A stretch of DNA of 64,000 nt, taken from contig NZ_CP190246.1 of NCBI RefSeq assembly GCF_039652435.2, positions 1,240,001 to 1,304,000 on the forward strand. The letters run 5' to 3'. How positions within the stretch are numbered: the first letter of the stretch is position 1; each line of letters opens with the position of its first letter. Origin of the DNA: Niabella insulamsoli. GTDB lineage: Bacteria > Bacteroidota > Bacteroidia > Chitinophagales > Chitinophagaceae. Positions 51,737 through 60,331 of the stretch are shown in pieces. The notes beneath the pieces were generated by a model. It ran no database searches. It had not been told where the DNA came from and saw nothing but the letters and a program-made list of their open reading frames with translations. The position numbers and the translations under genes are program-made.

Positions 51737-54112
51737 TTATTTTTTCAGAACAGTTTCAAACAGTTTAAAAATGCGTTTATATTCATCGGTCCAGCTACTG
51801 GGTTCAATAAAGCCGTGGCCTTCCATCGGGTAAGATGCCAGTTCCCAATTGTCTTTGCCCAGTTCGATCAGGCGTTGCGAAAGTTTTACCGCATCCTGAA
51901 AATGAACATTCACGTCTACCATGCCATGGCATATCAATAAATGCCCTTTAAGGCCGTTGGCAAAATAAATAGGGGAGCTGCGGTAATAAGCCAGGCTGTC
52001 AGCGTAGGGTTCATTTAATATATTTGAGGTGTAACCGTGATTGTAGTTGGCCCAATCGGTAACAGGCCTTAAAGCGGCACCGGCGGCAAACACATCAGGC
52101 TTTGTAAACATGGCCATCAGCGAAATAAAACCGCCGTATGAACCTCCATACAGGCCAACGCGCCGGGGATTAACGTTGAAATTTTCAACCAGGTATTTTA
52201 CAGCGTCCACATGGTCGCTCAGGTCTTTTCCTCCCATGTGGCGGTAAATGCCGGTCCGCCAATCACGGCCATAACCGGCGCTCGCGCGGTAATCGATATC
52301 CATTACATAATATCCGTTGTCGGCCAACAAATTGTTGAACATATATTCCCTGAAATAGCTGCTCCACCATTTATGCGCATTTTGAAGATACCCGGCGCCA
52401 TGAACGAACAAAACTGCCGGCCTTTCGGGATGCGGATGGGCAGGTTTGTAAACACGCGCATGAACTTTAGCCCCGTCAGCGGCCGTAAAAGTAATCACTT
52501 CCGGATCGCGCCAGGCGTAAGATTTAAATGCATCGCTTTGGGCTTTAAAGGTAATTTGCTGAGCTGCGGCGCCAGGTTTGTTGGGCTGAAGATATAATTC
52601 CCATGGCTTGTTTGAATAAGAATGAAGCAGCGCGATATATTGTTCGTTCGGCGAAAGTTCCACTTCGTTGGCGCCGGTCATTTGCGTGATTCTTTCTTGT
52701 TTTCCGCTGGCGATCAGTAGCCGGTAAAAATGCTTCTCTCCCGGATGCACTTCATTGGTCGTAATAAAAAAGCTCTTTTTATCTTTTGATAAAATGGCTT
52801 GCTGAACTTCATAGGAGCCCGAAGTCAATGGCCGCTTTTTTAAAGTTTGAACGTTGACGGTATATAAATGCGCATAGCCGGTTGCTTCCGATTGAAACCA
52901 GCAATCTTCCTCACTAATCCATCCGACATTGCCGCTATGAATGCCCGGGCCGCCAATCCAGGCATCGTCATGCTGCCGGTCCAATAAAGTGAGCTCGTTG
53001 GTGTCCATGTTCCAAAGCATCAACCAACGGTCTTTATTGTCGTCAGCATAGATATCAACCACGGCATGTCGTCCTTTTCGCGACCAGGAAATGCCGCCTA
53101 CTGTCACATTTCGCAGGCTGCTGTCTTTTTTTCGTTTTGCAAGGGAAGGAGGATAATCCGTTAGATAAGAAGGTAGGTCGGGTATGCCGGGAATAGCCGC
53201 AACAGGCAGCGATAGTACGGTGTCTTTTTTACGATCGAAAATAAAAAAGCGGGAGACGCCCTGCTCGGCACCCACTTTGGTGCGTCCGAAAATATCCGTT
53301 GTGTAACCGCTTTCGGTAATATAATTTGGGATGATTGTATTTCTGGTTTGGGCTGATTTAAAAACGCGATAGCTTACAAATCGCCCGTCCGGGCTAATGC
53401 TCAGGCCGCGCACAGCACCTTCTGGAACAAAAAGATAGCGGAGTGGTTTTTCTTTCGGCAGCGCATTGCGGTAAGCTTCACTGGTGTCATTTTTTATCTT
53501 TCTTTCACGCAAAACCTCAAAATGCTGAAGTTGATCTTTGTTTAGCCATTTTTCTGCTGCCCCTGTGTTTTTGGCCGGTTCCGGATTTTTACGTGTAAAG
53601 CCGATATTGGTAAGCTGTTGCGTTTCGCCGGAATGGATATCCCAGGCGTAAAGATTAGATCCGCTTTTATACACAATTTTATCTTCGTTAAAACTGAATT
53701 GCGGGTCATTTTCACTTTCGATCGTTTGTGTAATCCTTTTGGTTTGACCTGATTTTAAATCAGCAAAAAAAATATCTCCATTCTTCTCAAAAACATACTG
53801 GCTGCGCCTTTCATTATAAACATAGGCGCCGGGTGGAGATAAAAATTGTCGTTGGGCGACCGTAGCTTTTTGGGGCGTCGTATTTTTTAACGTAATAAAA
53901 TAAAGTGAATCTGCAGGCAACTGGTCGGGGTTCCATAAAAAAAATAATGTATCACCGGCGCGGTTCCATTGTAGTTGAGAAGGAGACGTACCCATCCATT
54001 TGGGGTCTCTCATAATTTTTTCAACAGTCAGCGGTTTTAGGTCATACTGCGCGAATGAAGGGCTGATCCATCCCGCCAGTAAAAACATCAAAAGAAATTT
54101 ATGCATTTGCAA
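51737..54112 (-). CDS. S9 prolyl-oligopeptidase-family peptidase (DPP IV-like)
   Basis: A 791-residue secreted protein (signal peptide about 1-22, WISPSFAQ). An N-terminal beta-propeller-like region (about 30-520) precedes the alpha/beta hydrolase domain with VGLYGGSYGGFISLMAMF (nucleophile Ser at about 657), the acid in HGMVDVNVHFQDA and the His in MEGHGFIEP. S9 enzymes remove dipeptides or cleave short peptides after Pro/Ala in the periplasm. It converges with rarA across an 81-bp gap with a possible hairpin (51655-51690). Confidence 0.93.
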   Translation of the reverse strand: MQMHKFLLMFLLAGWISPSFAQYDLKPLTVEKIMRDPKWMGTSPSQLQWNRAGDTLFFLWNPDQLPADSLYFITLKNTTPQKATVAQRQFLSPPGAYVYNERRSQYVFEKNGDIFFADLKSGQTKRITQTIESENDPQFSFNEDKIVYKSGSNLYAWDIHSGETQQLTNIGFTRKNPEPAKNTGAAEKWLNKDQLQHFEVLRERKIKNDTSEAYRNALPKEKPLRYLFVPEGAVRGLSISPDGRFVSYRVFKSAQTRNTIIPNYITESGYTTDIFGRTKVGAEQGVSRFFIFDRKKDTVLSLPVAAIPGIPDLPSYLTDYPPSLAKRKKDSSLRNVTVGGISWSRKGRHAVVDIYADDNKDRWLMLWNMDTNELTLLDRQHDDAWIGGPGIHSGNVGWISEEDCWFQSEATGYAHLYTVNVQTLKKRPLTSGSYEVQQAILSKDKKSFFITTNEVHPGEKHFYRLLIASGKQERITQMTGANEVELSPNEQYIALLHSYSNKPWELYLQPNKPGAAAQQITFKAQSDAFKSYAWRDPEVITFTAADGAKVHARVYKPAHPHPERPAVLFVHGAGYLQNAHKWWSSYFREYMFNNLLADNGYYVMDIDYRASAGYGRDWRTGIYRHMGGKDLSDHVDAVKYLVENFNVNPRRVGLYGGSYGGFISLMAMFTKPDVFAAGAALRPVTDWANYNHGYTSNILNEPYADSLAYYRSSPIYFANGLKGHLLICHGMVDVNVHFQDAVKLSQRLIELGKDNWELASYPMEGHGFIEPSSWTDEYKRIFKLFETVLKK

Positions 54113-54197
54113 AGCTTTAGAGCCGTAAATTTAGTCGTTTGCTGCTTATTTTTATAGGGGCTATTAAAACAAAAAGATTGATTAAACATTGAGGAAT

Positions 54198-54641
54198 ATG
54201 ATGAACTGGATCAGGAAGCCATTTGAAAAGCTTGCGCTCACTGAATTGTACGATATTTTGCAATTGCGCAGCGAAGTCTTTGTGGTAGAACAGCATTGCT
54301 TTTACCAGGATGTGGATGGTAAAGATGTGAAAGGCTGGCACCTGATGGGCTACCAAGAGGGCGTGCTCGTCGCCTATGCCCGGTTGCTGCCGCCGGGACT
54401 GAGCTATGCAGAACAGTCGATCGGCCGCGTGGTGCTCAAAAAAGAAGTGCGCAACGGCGGCTTAGGCAAACTGTTGATGCAGGAAAGTATCAGCGCCAGC
54501 CATGATGTTTATGGAAAAAAGCCCATAAAAATTGGCGCGCAGTTTCATCTTAAAAAATTTTATGAACTGCTGGGTTTTGAAGCCTGCAGCAAAATTTATG
54601 ATGATGCAGGCATTGATCATATCGAAATGATCCTGGACTAA
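54198..54641 (+). CDS. elaA: GNAT acetyltransferase of the ElaA type
   Basis: A 147-residue protein from the ATG at 54198 (the adjacent ATG at 54201 is possible). ElaA landmarks are LALTELYDILQLRSEVFVVEQHCFYQDVDGKD, YQEGVLVAYARLLPPG, IGRVVLKKEVRNGGLGKLLMQESI (acetyl-CoA loop) and IGAQFHLKKFYELLGFEA. Substrate unknown. Its stop overlaps the convergent uvrA stop by 4 bp. Confidence 0.9.
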   Translation: MMNWIRKPFEKLALTELYDILQLRSEVFVVEQHCFYQDVDGKDVKGWHLMGYQEGVLVAYARLLPPGLSYAEQSIGRVVLKKEVRNGGLGKLLMQESISASHDVYGKKPIKIGAQFHLKKFYELLGFEACSKIYDDAGIDHIEMILD

Positions 54642-57484
54642 AGCGCTAATTCCGGTTTTAAATATTTCCCGGTGTAGCTTTCTTTGTTTTTAACCAATGC
54701 TTCCGGCGTTCCCTCAAACAAAATTTTTCCGCCGCCATCGCCGCCTTCAGGCCCGAGGTCAATGATGTGATCGGCGATTTTTATAACATCCATATTATGC
54801 TCGATGATCAACACCGTGTTGCCCCTGTCTGCCAGTTTATTTAATACCCTGATGAGGTGTTTTATATCTTCAAAATGCAGCCCTGTGGTGGGCTCATCCA
54901 GAATGTAAAACGTTTTGCCGGTATCTTTTTTTGAAAGTTCGGTGCTGAGTTTAACGCGCTGCGCCTCGCCGCCGCTGAGCGTTACCGCGCTTTGTCCCAG
55001 GGTAATATATCCCAGGCCCACGTCCTGCAGCGTTTTGATCTTCCGGTGAATATTAGGAACGGGTTGAAAAAATTCAACCGCGTCGTCAACAGTCATGTTT
55101 AAAACATCAGAGATTGATTTTCCTTTATACCGGATCTCAAGTGTTTCGCGGTTATATCTTTTGCCGTTACACTTTTCGCAGGGCACATACACATCGGGCA
55201 AGAAATTCATTTCGATGACGCGCATGCCGCCGCCCTCACAAACATCGCAACGGCCGGTTTTTACATTGAAAGAAAAACGGCCGGCATTATAACCCCTGAT
55301 TTTTGCTTCGGGCACGGAGGCGAACAAAGTTCGGATATCGGTGAAAAATCCGCAATAAGTGGACGGGTTGCTACGCGGCGTGCGGCCAATGGGCGACTGA
55401 TCTATTTCAACTACTTTGTCAATATGCTCCAGGCCTTTCACCGATCGGTGCGGCATGGGATGCATTTTGCTTGCGGGAAAACAATGGTTGCTCAGGATGG
55501 GGTAGAGCGTTTCATTGATAAGCGTTGATTTGCCGCTGCCACTGACGCCGGTCACCACAATCATTTTTCCGAGGGGGAATTTGGCGCTTACATTATTCAG
55601 GTTGTTTCCTGTAACGCCTTTTAGCTCTACAAATTTTCCGTTGCCGGCGCGCCTTTCCTGCGGCACTTCGATTTTCAAATGACCGTTCAGGTATCCTGCG
55701 GTGATGGTATCCAGTTTCAGTATTTCTTCAGGCGTGCCCTGAGCCACTACGCGCCCACCATGAAAGCCAGCGCGCGGCCCTATATCAATCAGATAATCGG
55801 CGGCTAACATAATATCTTTATCATGTTCCACCACCAAAACGCTATTCCCGATATCACGCAGGTTTTCGAGCGAGCTGATCAGCCGGTGATTGTCTCTTTG
55901 GTGTAGCCCGATCGAAGGTTCATCCAGAATATAAGTAATGCCCTGTAGTTGCGAGCCAATTTGGGTGGCCAGCCGGATGCGCTGCGATTCGCCGCCGCTT
56001 AGTGTGCGGCTGGGGCGGTTCAGTGAAAGGTAAGTAAGCCCTACATCAAGCAGGAAACCTAACCGTTCTCTTATTTCTTTCAGAATATCTTTGGCAATGG
56101 CATTCTGCTTTTTGGTAAGGCGAAGTTCGATGCCATCCAGCCAGGCCGCAAGATTATCGAGATTGAGGTTGCTTAAATACGCAATATTTTTGTGATCGAT
56201 TTTGAACCATAAGCTTTCTTTTTTCAAACGCTCCCCGTCGCAGGAAGGGCAGTTTTGCAGCTCCATAAATTTTTCCACCCAATCGCGGAGGCTTTCGTTA
56301 CTCTGCGGCGATAAATACCATCTTTTCAGCATCGGTATAATGCCTTCATAGCTGCCGGTATAATAATCAGGAATGGTTTCATCTGTGCCGTCGAGGTGAA
56401 GCGTTTGTTCGGCACCGCCATCGCCGTATAAAAGTAAATTCAGTTGCTCTTGCGGCAGGTCTTTTAATGGTTTGGACAGGCTGATTTTATGTTTTCGGCA
56501 AAAGGTTTCCACCTGCTGATACACGCTGGCGTTGCGCTCTTCGCCCAAAGGAGCGATGCCGCCCTGCCTGATGCTTTTGCCCATGTCCGGCACAATCGAA
56601 TCCATGTGTATCACGGAGCTCGTGCCCAGGCCACGGCAAAAAGGGCAGGCGCCATAAGGCGAGTTAAAAGAGAAGGAGTTGGGTGAAGGTTCTTCGTAGC
56701 TGATGCCCGAATCTTCGCACATCAGCATTTTAGAATATTGGGTGATGCCGTTATCATCGTTTGCCAGCACAAACATCAAATCTTTGCCCAGTTTTAGCGC
56801 CTGCTGCACGCTCTGGCTCAACCGTGCTTTAAGATCATCTGTTACCTGCAAACGGTCCACGACAAGTTCAATGTCGTGAATTTTGTAGCGGTCTACCTGC
56901 ATCTTGGCGGTAAGGTCTTTAATAACCCCGTCCACGCGTACTTTCAAAAACCCTTTCTTCCGAACATCTTCAAACAACTCGCGGTAGTGGCCTTTGCGTC
57001 CGCGAACAAGCGGCGCCAACACATTGATTTTTTGCAGATAAAATTTTTGGAAAATATTTTCTACAATTTCTTCTTCGCTCCATTTCACCATTTCTTTGCC
57101 CGTATTGTAAGAGTAAGCCTTGGCAACTCTGGCAAAAAAAAGCCTGAAAAAATCGTAAACCTCTGTCACAGTTCCTACGGTAGAACGCGGGTTTTTGTTC
57201 GTGGTTTTTTGTTCAATGGAAATAACCGGGGAAAGGCCGGTAATCTGATCCACGTCGGGGCGTTCCATATCACCGATAAACTGACGCGCGTAAGCGCCGA
57301 AAGTTTCCATATAACGCCGCTGTCCTTCCGAATAAATAGTGTCAAAAGCGAGGGAAGATTTTCCGCTGCCGCTGATACCTGTGATAACAACTAATTGATT
57401 CTTTGGGATGGATATATCGATGTTTTTAAGATTATGAACACGCGCGCCCGTGACCTCAATTTTATCTAAACCTTTCTTTTCCAA
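54638..57484 (-). CDS. uvrA: Excinuclease ABC subunit A
   Basis: A 948-residue protein with two ABC ATPase halves: Walker A VVITGISGSGKSSLAFDTIYSEGQRRYMETF near the start and VVTGVSGSGKSTLINETLYP at about residue 645; signature motifs TLSGGESQRIRLATQIG and TLSGGEAQRVKLSTELS; zinc-binding Cys pairs (CPFCRGLG, CPSCDGERL, CDVCEGGGMRV, CEKCNGKRY). It scans DNA for bulky lesions with UvrB. Length normal; single copy in the window. Confidence 0.98.
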   Translation of the reverse strand: MEKKGLDKIEVTGARVHNLKNIDISIPKNQLVVITGISGSGKSSLAFDTIYSEGQRRYMETFGAYARQFIGDMERPDVDQITGLSPVISIEQKTTNKNPRSTVGTVTEVYDFFRLFFARVAKAYSYNTGKEMVKWSEEEIVENIFQKFYLQKINVLAPLVRGRKGHYRELFEDVRKKGFLKVRVDGVIKDLTAKMQVDRYKIHDIELVVDRLQVTDDLKARLSQSVQQALKLGKDLMFVLANDDNGITQYSKMLMCEDSGISYEEPSPNSFSFNSPYGACPFCRGLGTSSVIHMDSIVPDMGKSIRQGGIAPLGEERNASVYQQVETFCRKHKISLSKPLKDLPQEQLNLLLYGDGGAEQTLHLDGTDETIPDYYTGSYEGIIPMLKRWYLSPQSNESLRDWVEKFMELQNCPSCDGERLKKESLWFKIDHKNIAYLSNLNLDNLAAWLDGIELRLTKKQNAIAKDILKEIRERLGFLLDVGLTYLSLNRPSRTLSGGESQRIRLATQIGSQLQGITYILDEPSIGLHQRDNHRLISSLENLRDIGNSVLVVEHDKDIMLAADYLIDIGPRAGFHGGRVVAQGTPEEILKLDTITAGYLNGHLKIEVPQERRAGNGKFVELKGVTGNNLNNVSAKFPLGKMIVVTGVSGSGKSTLINETLYPILSNHCFPASKMHPMPHRSVKGLEHIDKVVEIDQSPIGRTPRSNPSTYCGFFTDIRTLFASVPEAKIRGYNAGRFSFNVKTGRCDVCEGGGMRVIEMNFLPDVYVPCEKCNGKRYNRETLEIRYKGKSISDVLNMTVDDAVEFFQPVPNIHRKIKTLQDVGLGYITLGQSAVTLSGGEAQRVKLSTELSKKDTGKTFYILDEPTTGLHFEDIKHLIRVLNKLADRGNTVLIIEHNMDVIKIADHIIDLGPEGGDGGGKILFEGTPEALVKNKESYTGKYLKPELAL

Positions 57485-57616
57485 TTTTTTGCTGATTTAA
57501 AGGAGTTTTGCCCTGTTTTTTGGGATTCATCGCCCCATTTCATAACTAAAATCTAAAATAAAGGTTTATTGAGCCATAAATAAATTTTTGGCATAATAAT
57601 TTCTACCTCATCGATT

Positions 57617-57648
57617 GAGTTGCCGTGGAAATCCCCGTCAACTCTTTT
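57617..57648 (+). other. Hairpin in the leader of the 57716 gene
   Basis: GAGTTG (57617-57622) pairs with CAACTC (57639-57644), with further partial pairing inside, followed by TTTTAT. It lies about 70 nt before the start codon and could be a weak terminator or a leader structure. Confidence 0.3.
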
Positions 57649-57715
57649 ATTATAATCAGGCAGGCCAAATGAACTGGTCGGGCTCTGGTTCCGTTAAACC
57701 GTAAAAAATAAAAAA

Positions 57716-58426
57716 ATGAAGAGGAATTTTTTATTGACGCTGGCAGTTTCAGTATCATTCACCACAGCGTCATTAGCCCAGGTTTCCACCACTCCTGAAA
57801 CGCCTAGAAATTACAAACCACAACCTAAAGAGTTGGCGCCCATGCCCGGCGAACTAACCGATGAAATGATTTTTCCGGTTTTAGGGCAATATGAATTTAC
57901 CGACAAAGAAGGGAATGTAACCCCGGTTACCATCACCCGAGATAGCGAAAATAAAGGTGTCGTTTGGGTTAATGGCATGCCTGATGGTAAATTTAAGGCT
58001 GATTTGAGGGTGTCGCCTGCAACTTATAAAATACCATCTCAAAAGACACTTCAAAATGATATCGCCTCAGTTGAAGCCTCAACAGAAACAACAAGAGGAG
58101 TTGCCGCATCCGAGCAAAACAGATATTCCGGGAAATCTTTAAACGGCGGTACTTTATTGTTTGATTCAGCCAGTAATAAATTATATGTAAATGTGGGAGG
58201 GAAATTTGATGAAGAAAACCCGACTGCTATCTTTCCTGAATTAATGGCAAGCGACAGTGTGATGTATAACGCAGCTGCTGATATGGAAGAAAACAATGCG
58301 GTGGCAAAGCAAGATATGCCGCGCAAAAGCGATAAAAAGAAGGAAAAAGCAGCTCATAAAGGCACTACCTATATCCTCACAAAAGTGGTGGAAATGGCTG
58401 CTGCTCCGGTAGGGGAACTTCAATAA
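57716..58426 (+). CDS. Secreted protein of unknown function
   Basis: A 236-residue protein with a signal peptide (about 1-21, TTASLAQ). I recognise no family. The mature part starts Pro-rich (STTPETPRNYKPQPKELAPMPGELTDEMIFPVLGQYEFTDKEGNVTPVTITRDSENKGVVWVNGMPDGKFKADLRVSPATYKIPSQ), looks beta-rich in the middle (GGTLLFDSASNKLYVNVGGKF) and has a Lys-rich segment near the end (KQDMPRKSDKKKEKAAHKG). No transmembrane helix is seen after the signal. It is followed by a strong terminator, so it is monocistronic. Confidence 0.8.
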   Translation: MKRNFLLTLAVSVSFTTASLAQVSTTPETPRNYKPQPKELAPMPGELTDEMIFPVLGQYEFTDKEGNVTPVTITRDSENKGVVWVNGMPDGKFKADLRVSPATYKIPSQKTLQNDIASVEASTETTRGVAASEQNRYSGKSLNGGTLLFDSASNKLYVNVGGKFDEENPTAIFPELMASDSVMYNAAADMEENNAVAKQDMPRKSDKKKEKAAHKGTTYILTKVVEMAAAPVGELQ

Positions 58427-58453
58427 AATAATCGGGAGAACCCGCACAATATT

Positions 58454-58484
58454 AAAAAAGGGTTGCCGCTAAGGCAACCTTTTT
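58454..58484 (+). terminator. Rho-independent terminator
   Basis: GGTTGCC (58461-58467) pairs with GGCAACC (58473-58479) around a 5-nt loop, flanked by an A-run before and a T-run after, so it may work in both directions. It is 27 bp after the stop of the secreted protein. Confidence 0.85.
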
Positions 58485-58616
58485 CATTGGGCTCAAGTCT
58501 AAGATCAAACTCCGTTGGCATATAATTTGTTAACTGCTTAGCGGATTTCAGTCTTCTATTCCCCTGGCGTCATTCAGGTGTTCAATGACTTAAATCTTTA
58601 AAAATTAAAAACAAAC

Positions 58617-59294
58617 ATGATGAAGAACGTGAAGACAATTTTATTTGCTACGGCATTTGCGGGACTTACGCTCGCCGGTTGTGAATCAGCTACCCGAACT
58701 CAAAAAGGTGCAGCTATCGGAACAGGTGGCGGCGCTGCGATTGGTGCTGTAATTGGAAAAGCTGCGGGTAATACCGGTTTGGGCGCTATCATAGGCGCTG
58801 CTGTTGGCGGAACTGCAGGTGCTATTATTGGGAAAAAAATGGACAAACAGGCTGAAGAAATTAAGCAGGAAGTGCCAGGGGCGAAGGTAGAGCGCGTGGA
58901 AGAAGGTATTGTGGTAGAATTTAGCAGTGCGGTATTATTTGGATTTGATCAGGCGAAACTGACGGCGGCTTCTCAATCGACGCTTGATGACCTGATCACG
59001 ATTCTAAACAAATATCCTGATACTGACGTGGAAATACAAGGCCATACCGATAATACGGGTACAGAAAAATACAACCAGGCTTTATCAGAAAGAAGAGCAT
59101 CAGTAGTATCGAATTATTTAAGTGATAATGGGATTGCGCTCAACAGGCTGCATACCGTGGGTTATGGCTTACACAATCCAAAATATTCGAATGAAACAGC
59201 AGAAGGCCGTGCGCAAAATCGCCGTGTGGAATTTTTGATCACCGCCAACGAAAAAATGAAAAGTGACGCTGCTAAAGAAGCGGGCACAAATTAA
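58617..59294 (+). CDS. OmpA-family lipoprotein with glycine zipper
   Basis: A 225-residue lipoprotein (ATAFAGLTLAGCES, Cys22). A glycine-zipper segment (about 30-75, KGAAIGTGGGAAIGAVIGKAAGNTGLGAIIGAAVGGTAGAIIG) is followed by an OmpA C-terminal peptidoglycan-binding domain (about 95-212; VEIQGHTDNTGTEKYNQALSERRASVVSNYL and EGRAQNRRVEFLI). This YiaD-like layout ties the outer membrane to the cell wall. Two start ATGs are adjacent (58617, 58620). Confidence 0.93.
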   Translation: MMKNVKTILFATAFAGLTLAGCESATRTQKGAAIGTGGGAAIGAVIGKAAGNTGLGAIIGAAVGGTAGAIIGKKMDKQAEEIKQEVPGAKVERVEEGIVVEFSSAVLFGFDQAKLTAASQSTLDDLITILNKYPDTDVEIQGHTDNTGTEKYNQALSERRASVVSNYLSDNGIALNRLHTVGYGLHNPKYSNETAEGRAQNRRVEFLITANEKMKSDAAKEAGTN

Positions 59295-59366
59295 CTATTT
59301 CTTTTAAAGTAAACTGATTAGACGATCGTCTATGTGTTTATACAATTAACCTTAAAATCTTATCTT

Positions 59367-59999
59367 ATGAAAGTAAAACAATTATTATTTGGCGGACTGC
59401 TTTTTGCTGCATCTAATTTGATGATTTCAGAAGCAAATGCCCAAGCAGGACGTTTTGGCGTAAACGCGGGCGTTAATTTCTCTAATATAACCGGAAAAGA
59501 CGCAGAAAATGAATTTGGAAAAGGAAGTTTAAAAACTGGATTTCAAGCTGGCATCACTTATGATATTGGTATCGCAGATGATTTCGTGGTGCAGCCAGGT
59601 TTGAGTTATGTTCAGAATGGCGCCGCCTATGATGGAGCGTTTGAAGACATTGCCGGAAATCCTAAAATCCATTTGAACTATATTCAATTACCGGTGACGT
59701 TCCAATATCAACCTGAATTGGGTACCGGGCATCTTTTGCTGGGAGTTGGACCCTATATCGGAATGGGTGTTGGTCAAGTTAAAGTCTCGGGTGATGATGG
59801 TGATGTAAAGTGGGATTGGGATGAAGCAAATATTAAAAAAATTGATGCCGGTGGAAAGCTTTTAGCCGGATATCAACTTAGTAATGGATTGTCGTTGAAC
59901 TTAAACGCAAACTTAGGCTTAGTGAAATTGCCGGATAATGATGATCCTGCGACACTTAATAACACTTCGTTTGGATTCACGCTCGGTTACAAGTTCTAA
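59367..59999 (+). CDS. Outer-membrane beta-barrel protein (porin family)
   Basis: A 210-residue protein from the ATG at 59367 (MKVKQLLFGGLLFAASNLMISEANAQ, signal peptide); an upstream in-frame TTG/ATG region at 59334 is not favoured. The barrel starts GRFGVNAGVNFSNITGKDAENEFGKGSLKTGFQAGITYDIGIADDFVVQPGLSYVQNGAAY and ends FGFTLGYKF, as in PorT-like small barrels. A related barrel is at 46267-46992. It lies 73 bp after the OmpA-like gene and ends at a strong terminator. Confidence 0.9.
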   Translation: MKVKQLLFGGLLFAASNLMISEANAQAGRFGVNAGVNFSNITGKDAENEFGKGSLKTGFQAGITYDIGIADDFVVQPGLSYVQNGAAYDGAFEDIAGNPKIHLNYIQLPVTFQYQPELGTGHLLLGVGPYIGMGVGQVKVSGDDGDVKWDWDEANIKKIDAGGKLLAGYQLSNGLSLNLNANLGLVKLPDNDDPATLNNTSFGFTLGYKF

Positions 60000-60022
60000 A
60001 GCATATTATTTTGACAAAACCG

Positions 60023-60049
60023 GCCCCGCAAATTAGCGGGGCTTTTTTA
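60023..60049 (+). terminator. Rho-independent terminator after the barrel gene
   Basis: GCCCCGC (60023-60029), a 6-nt loop and GCGGGGC (60036-60042) form a perfect 7-bp GC-rich stem followed by six Ts. Confidence 0.93.
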
Positions 60050-60065
60050 TTTGGATATACTGCAT

Positions 60066-60073
60066 TATATTTG
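60066..60073 (+). promoter_or_regulatory. -7 promoter element of the methionine operon
   Basis: TATATTTG matches the Bacteroidota -7 consensus TAnnTTTG exactly and lies 20 bp upstream of the riboswitch, after a terminator, where a promoter is needed. No TTTG at the usual -33 distance is seen. Confidence 0.6.
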
Positions 60074-60092
60074 CGCCTCGTTCTTTTATATA

Positions 60093-60197
60093 CTTATCAA
60101 GAAAGGCAGAGGGTATGGCCCTGTGAAGCCTTGGCAACCTGTTTCGTCGCAAAGAAGCAAGGTGCCAATTCCAACCCGCTACGGCGGGAGAGATAAG
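60093..60197 (+). ncRNA. SAM-I riboswitch (S-box leader)
   Basis: The outer stem P1 pairs CTTATC (60093-60098) with GATAAG (60192-60197). Inside are the S-box landmarks: AAGAAAGGCAGAGGG, then GGCCCTGTGAAGCC (kink-turn side), TTGGCAACC, the AAGGTGCCAATTCC block and a CCCGC/GCGGG P4-like stem just before the 3' side of P1. It binds S-adenosylmethionine and is followed by a terminator, so it should switch off the metY operon when SAM is high. Genes downstream (metY, metX, hom) fit exactly. Confidence 0.92.
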
Positions 60198-60232
60198 CCG
60201 GTAGTTTCAACAAAAAATAGTATCAAAATATG

Positions 60233-60264
60233 AAGCCCGCCTGTTTATCTGGCGGGCTTTTTTT
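60233..60264 (+). terminator. Expression-platform terminator of the SAM riboswitch
   Basis: AAGCCCGCC (60233-60241), a 9-nt loop and GGCGGGCTT (60251-60259) form a perfect stem running into a T-run. It is 36 nt after the aptamer and 68 nt before metY. A separate antiterminator was not clearly identified. Confidence 0.85.
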
Positions 60265-60331
60265 GTGTATAACAGAGGCGAACACTGCGAGGTTTCGAGA
60301 CAAAATTTTTTAAAAGCTAAAAACATATCTT

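Noticed and set aside
60011..60196. Open frame of about 61 codons upstream of metY
   Set aside because: It overlaps the terminator and SAM-I riboswitch, whose structure explains the sequence; no coding signal.
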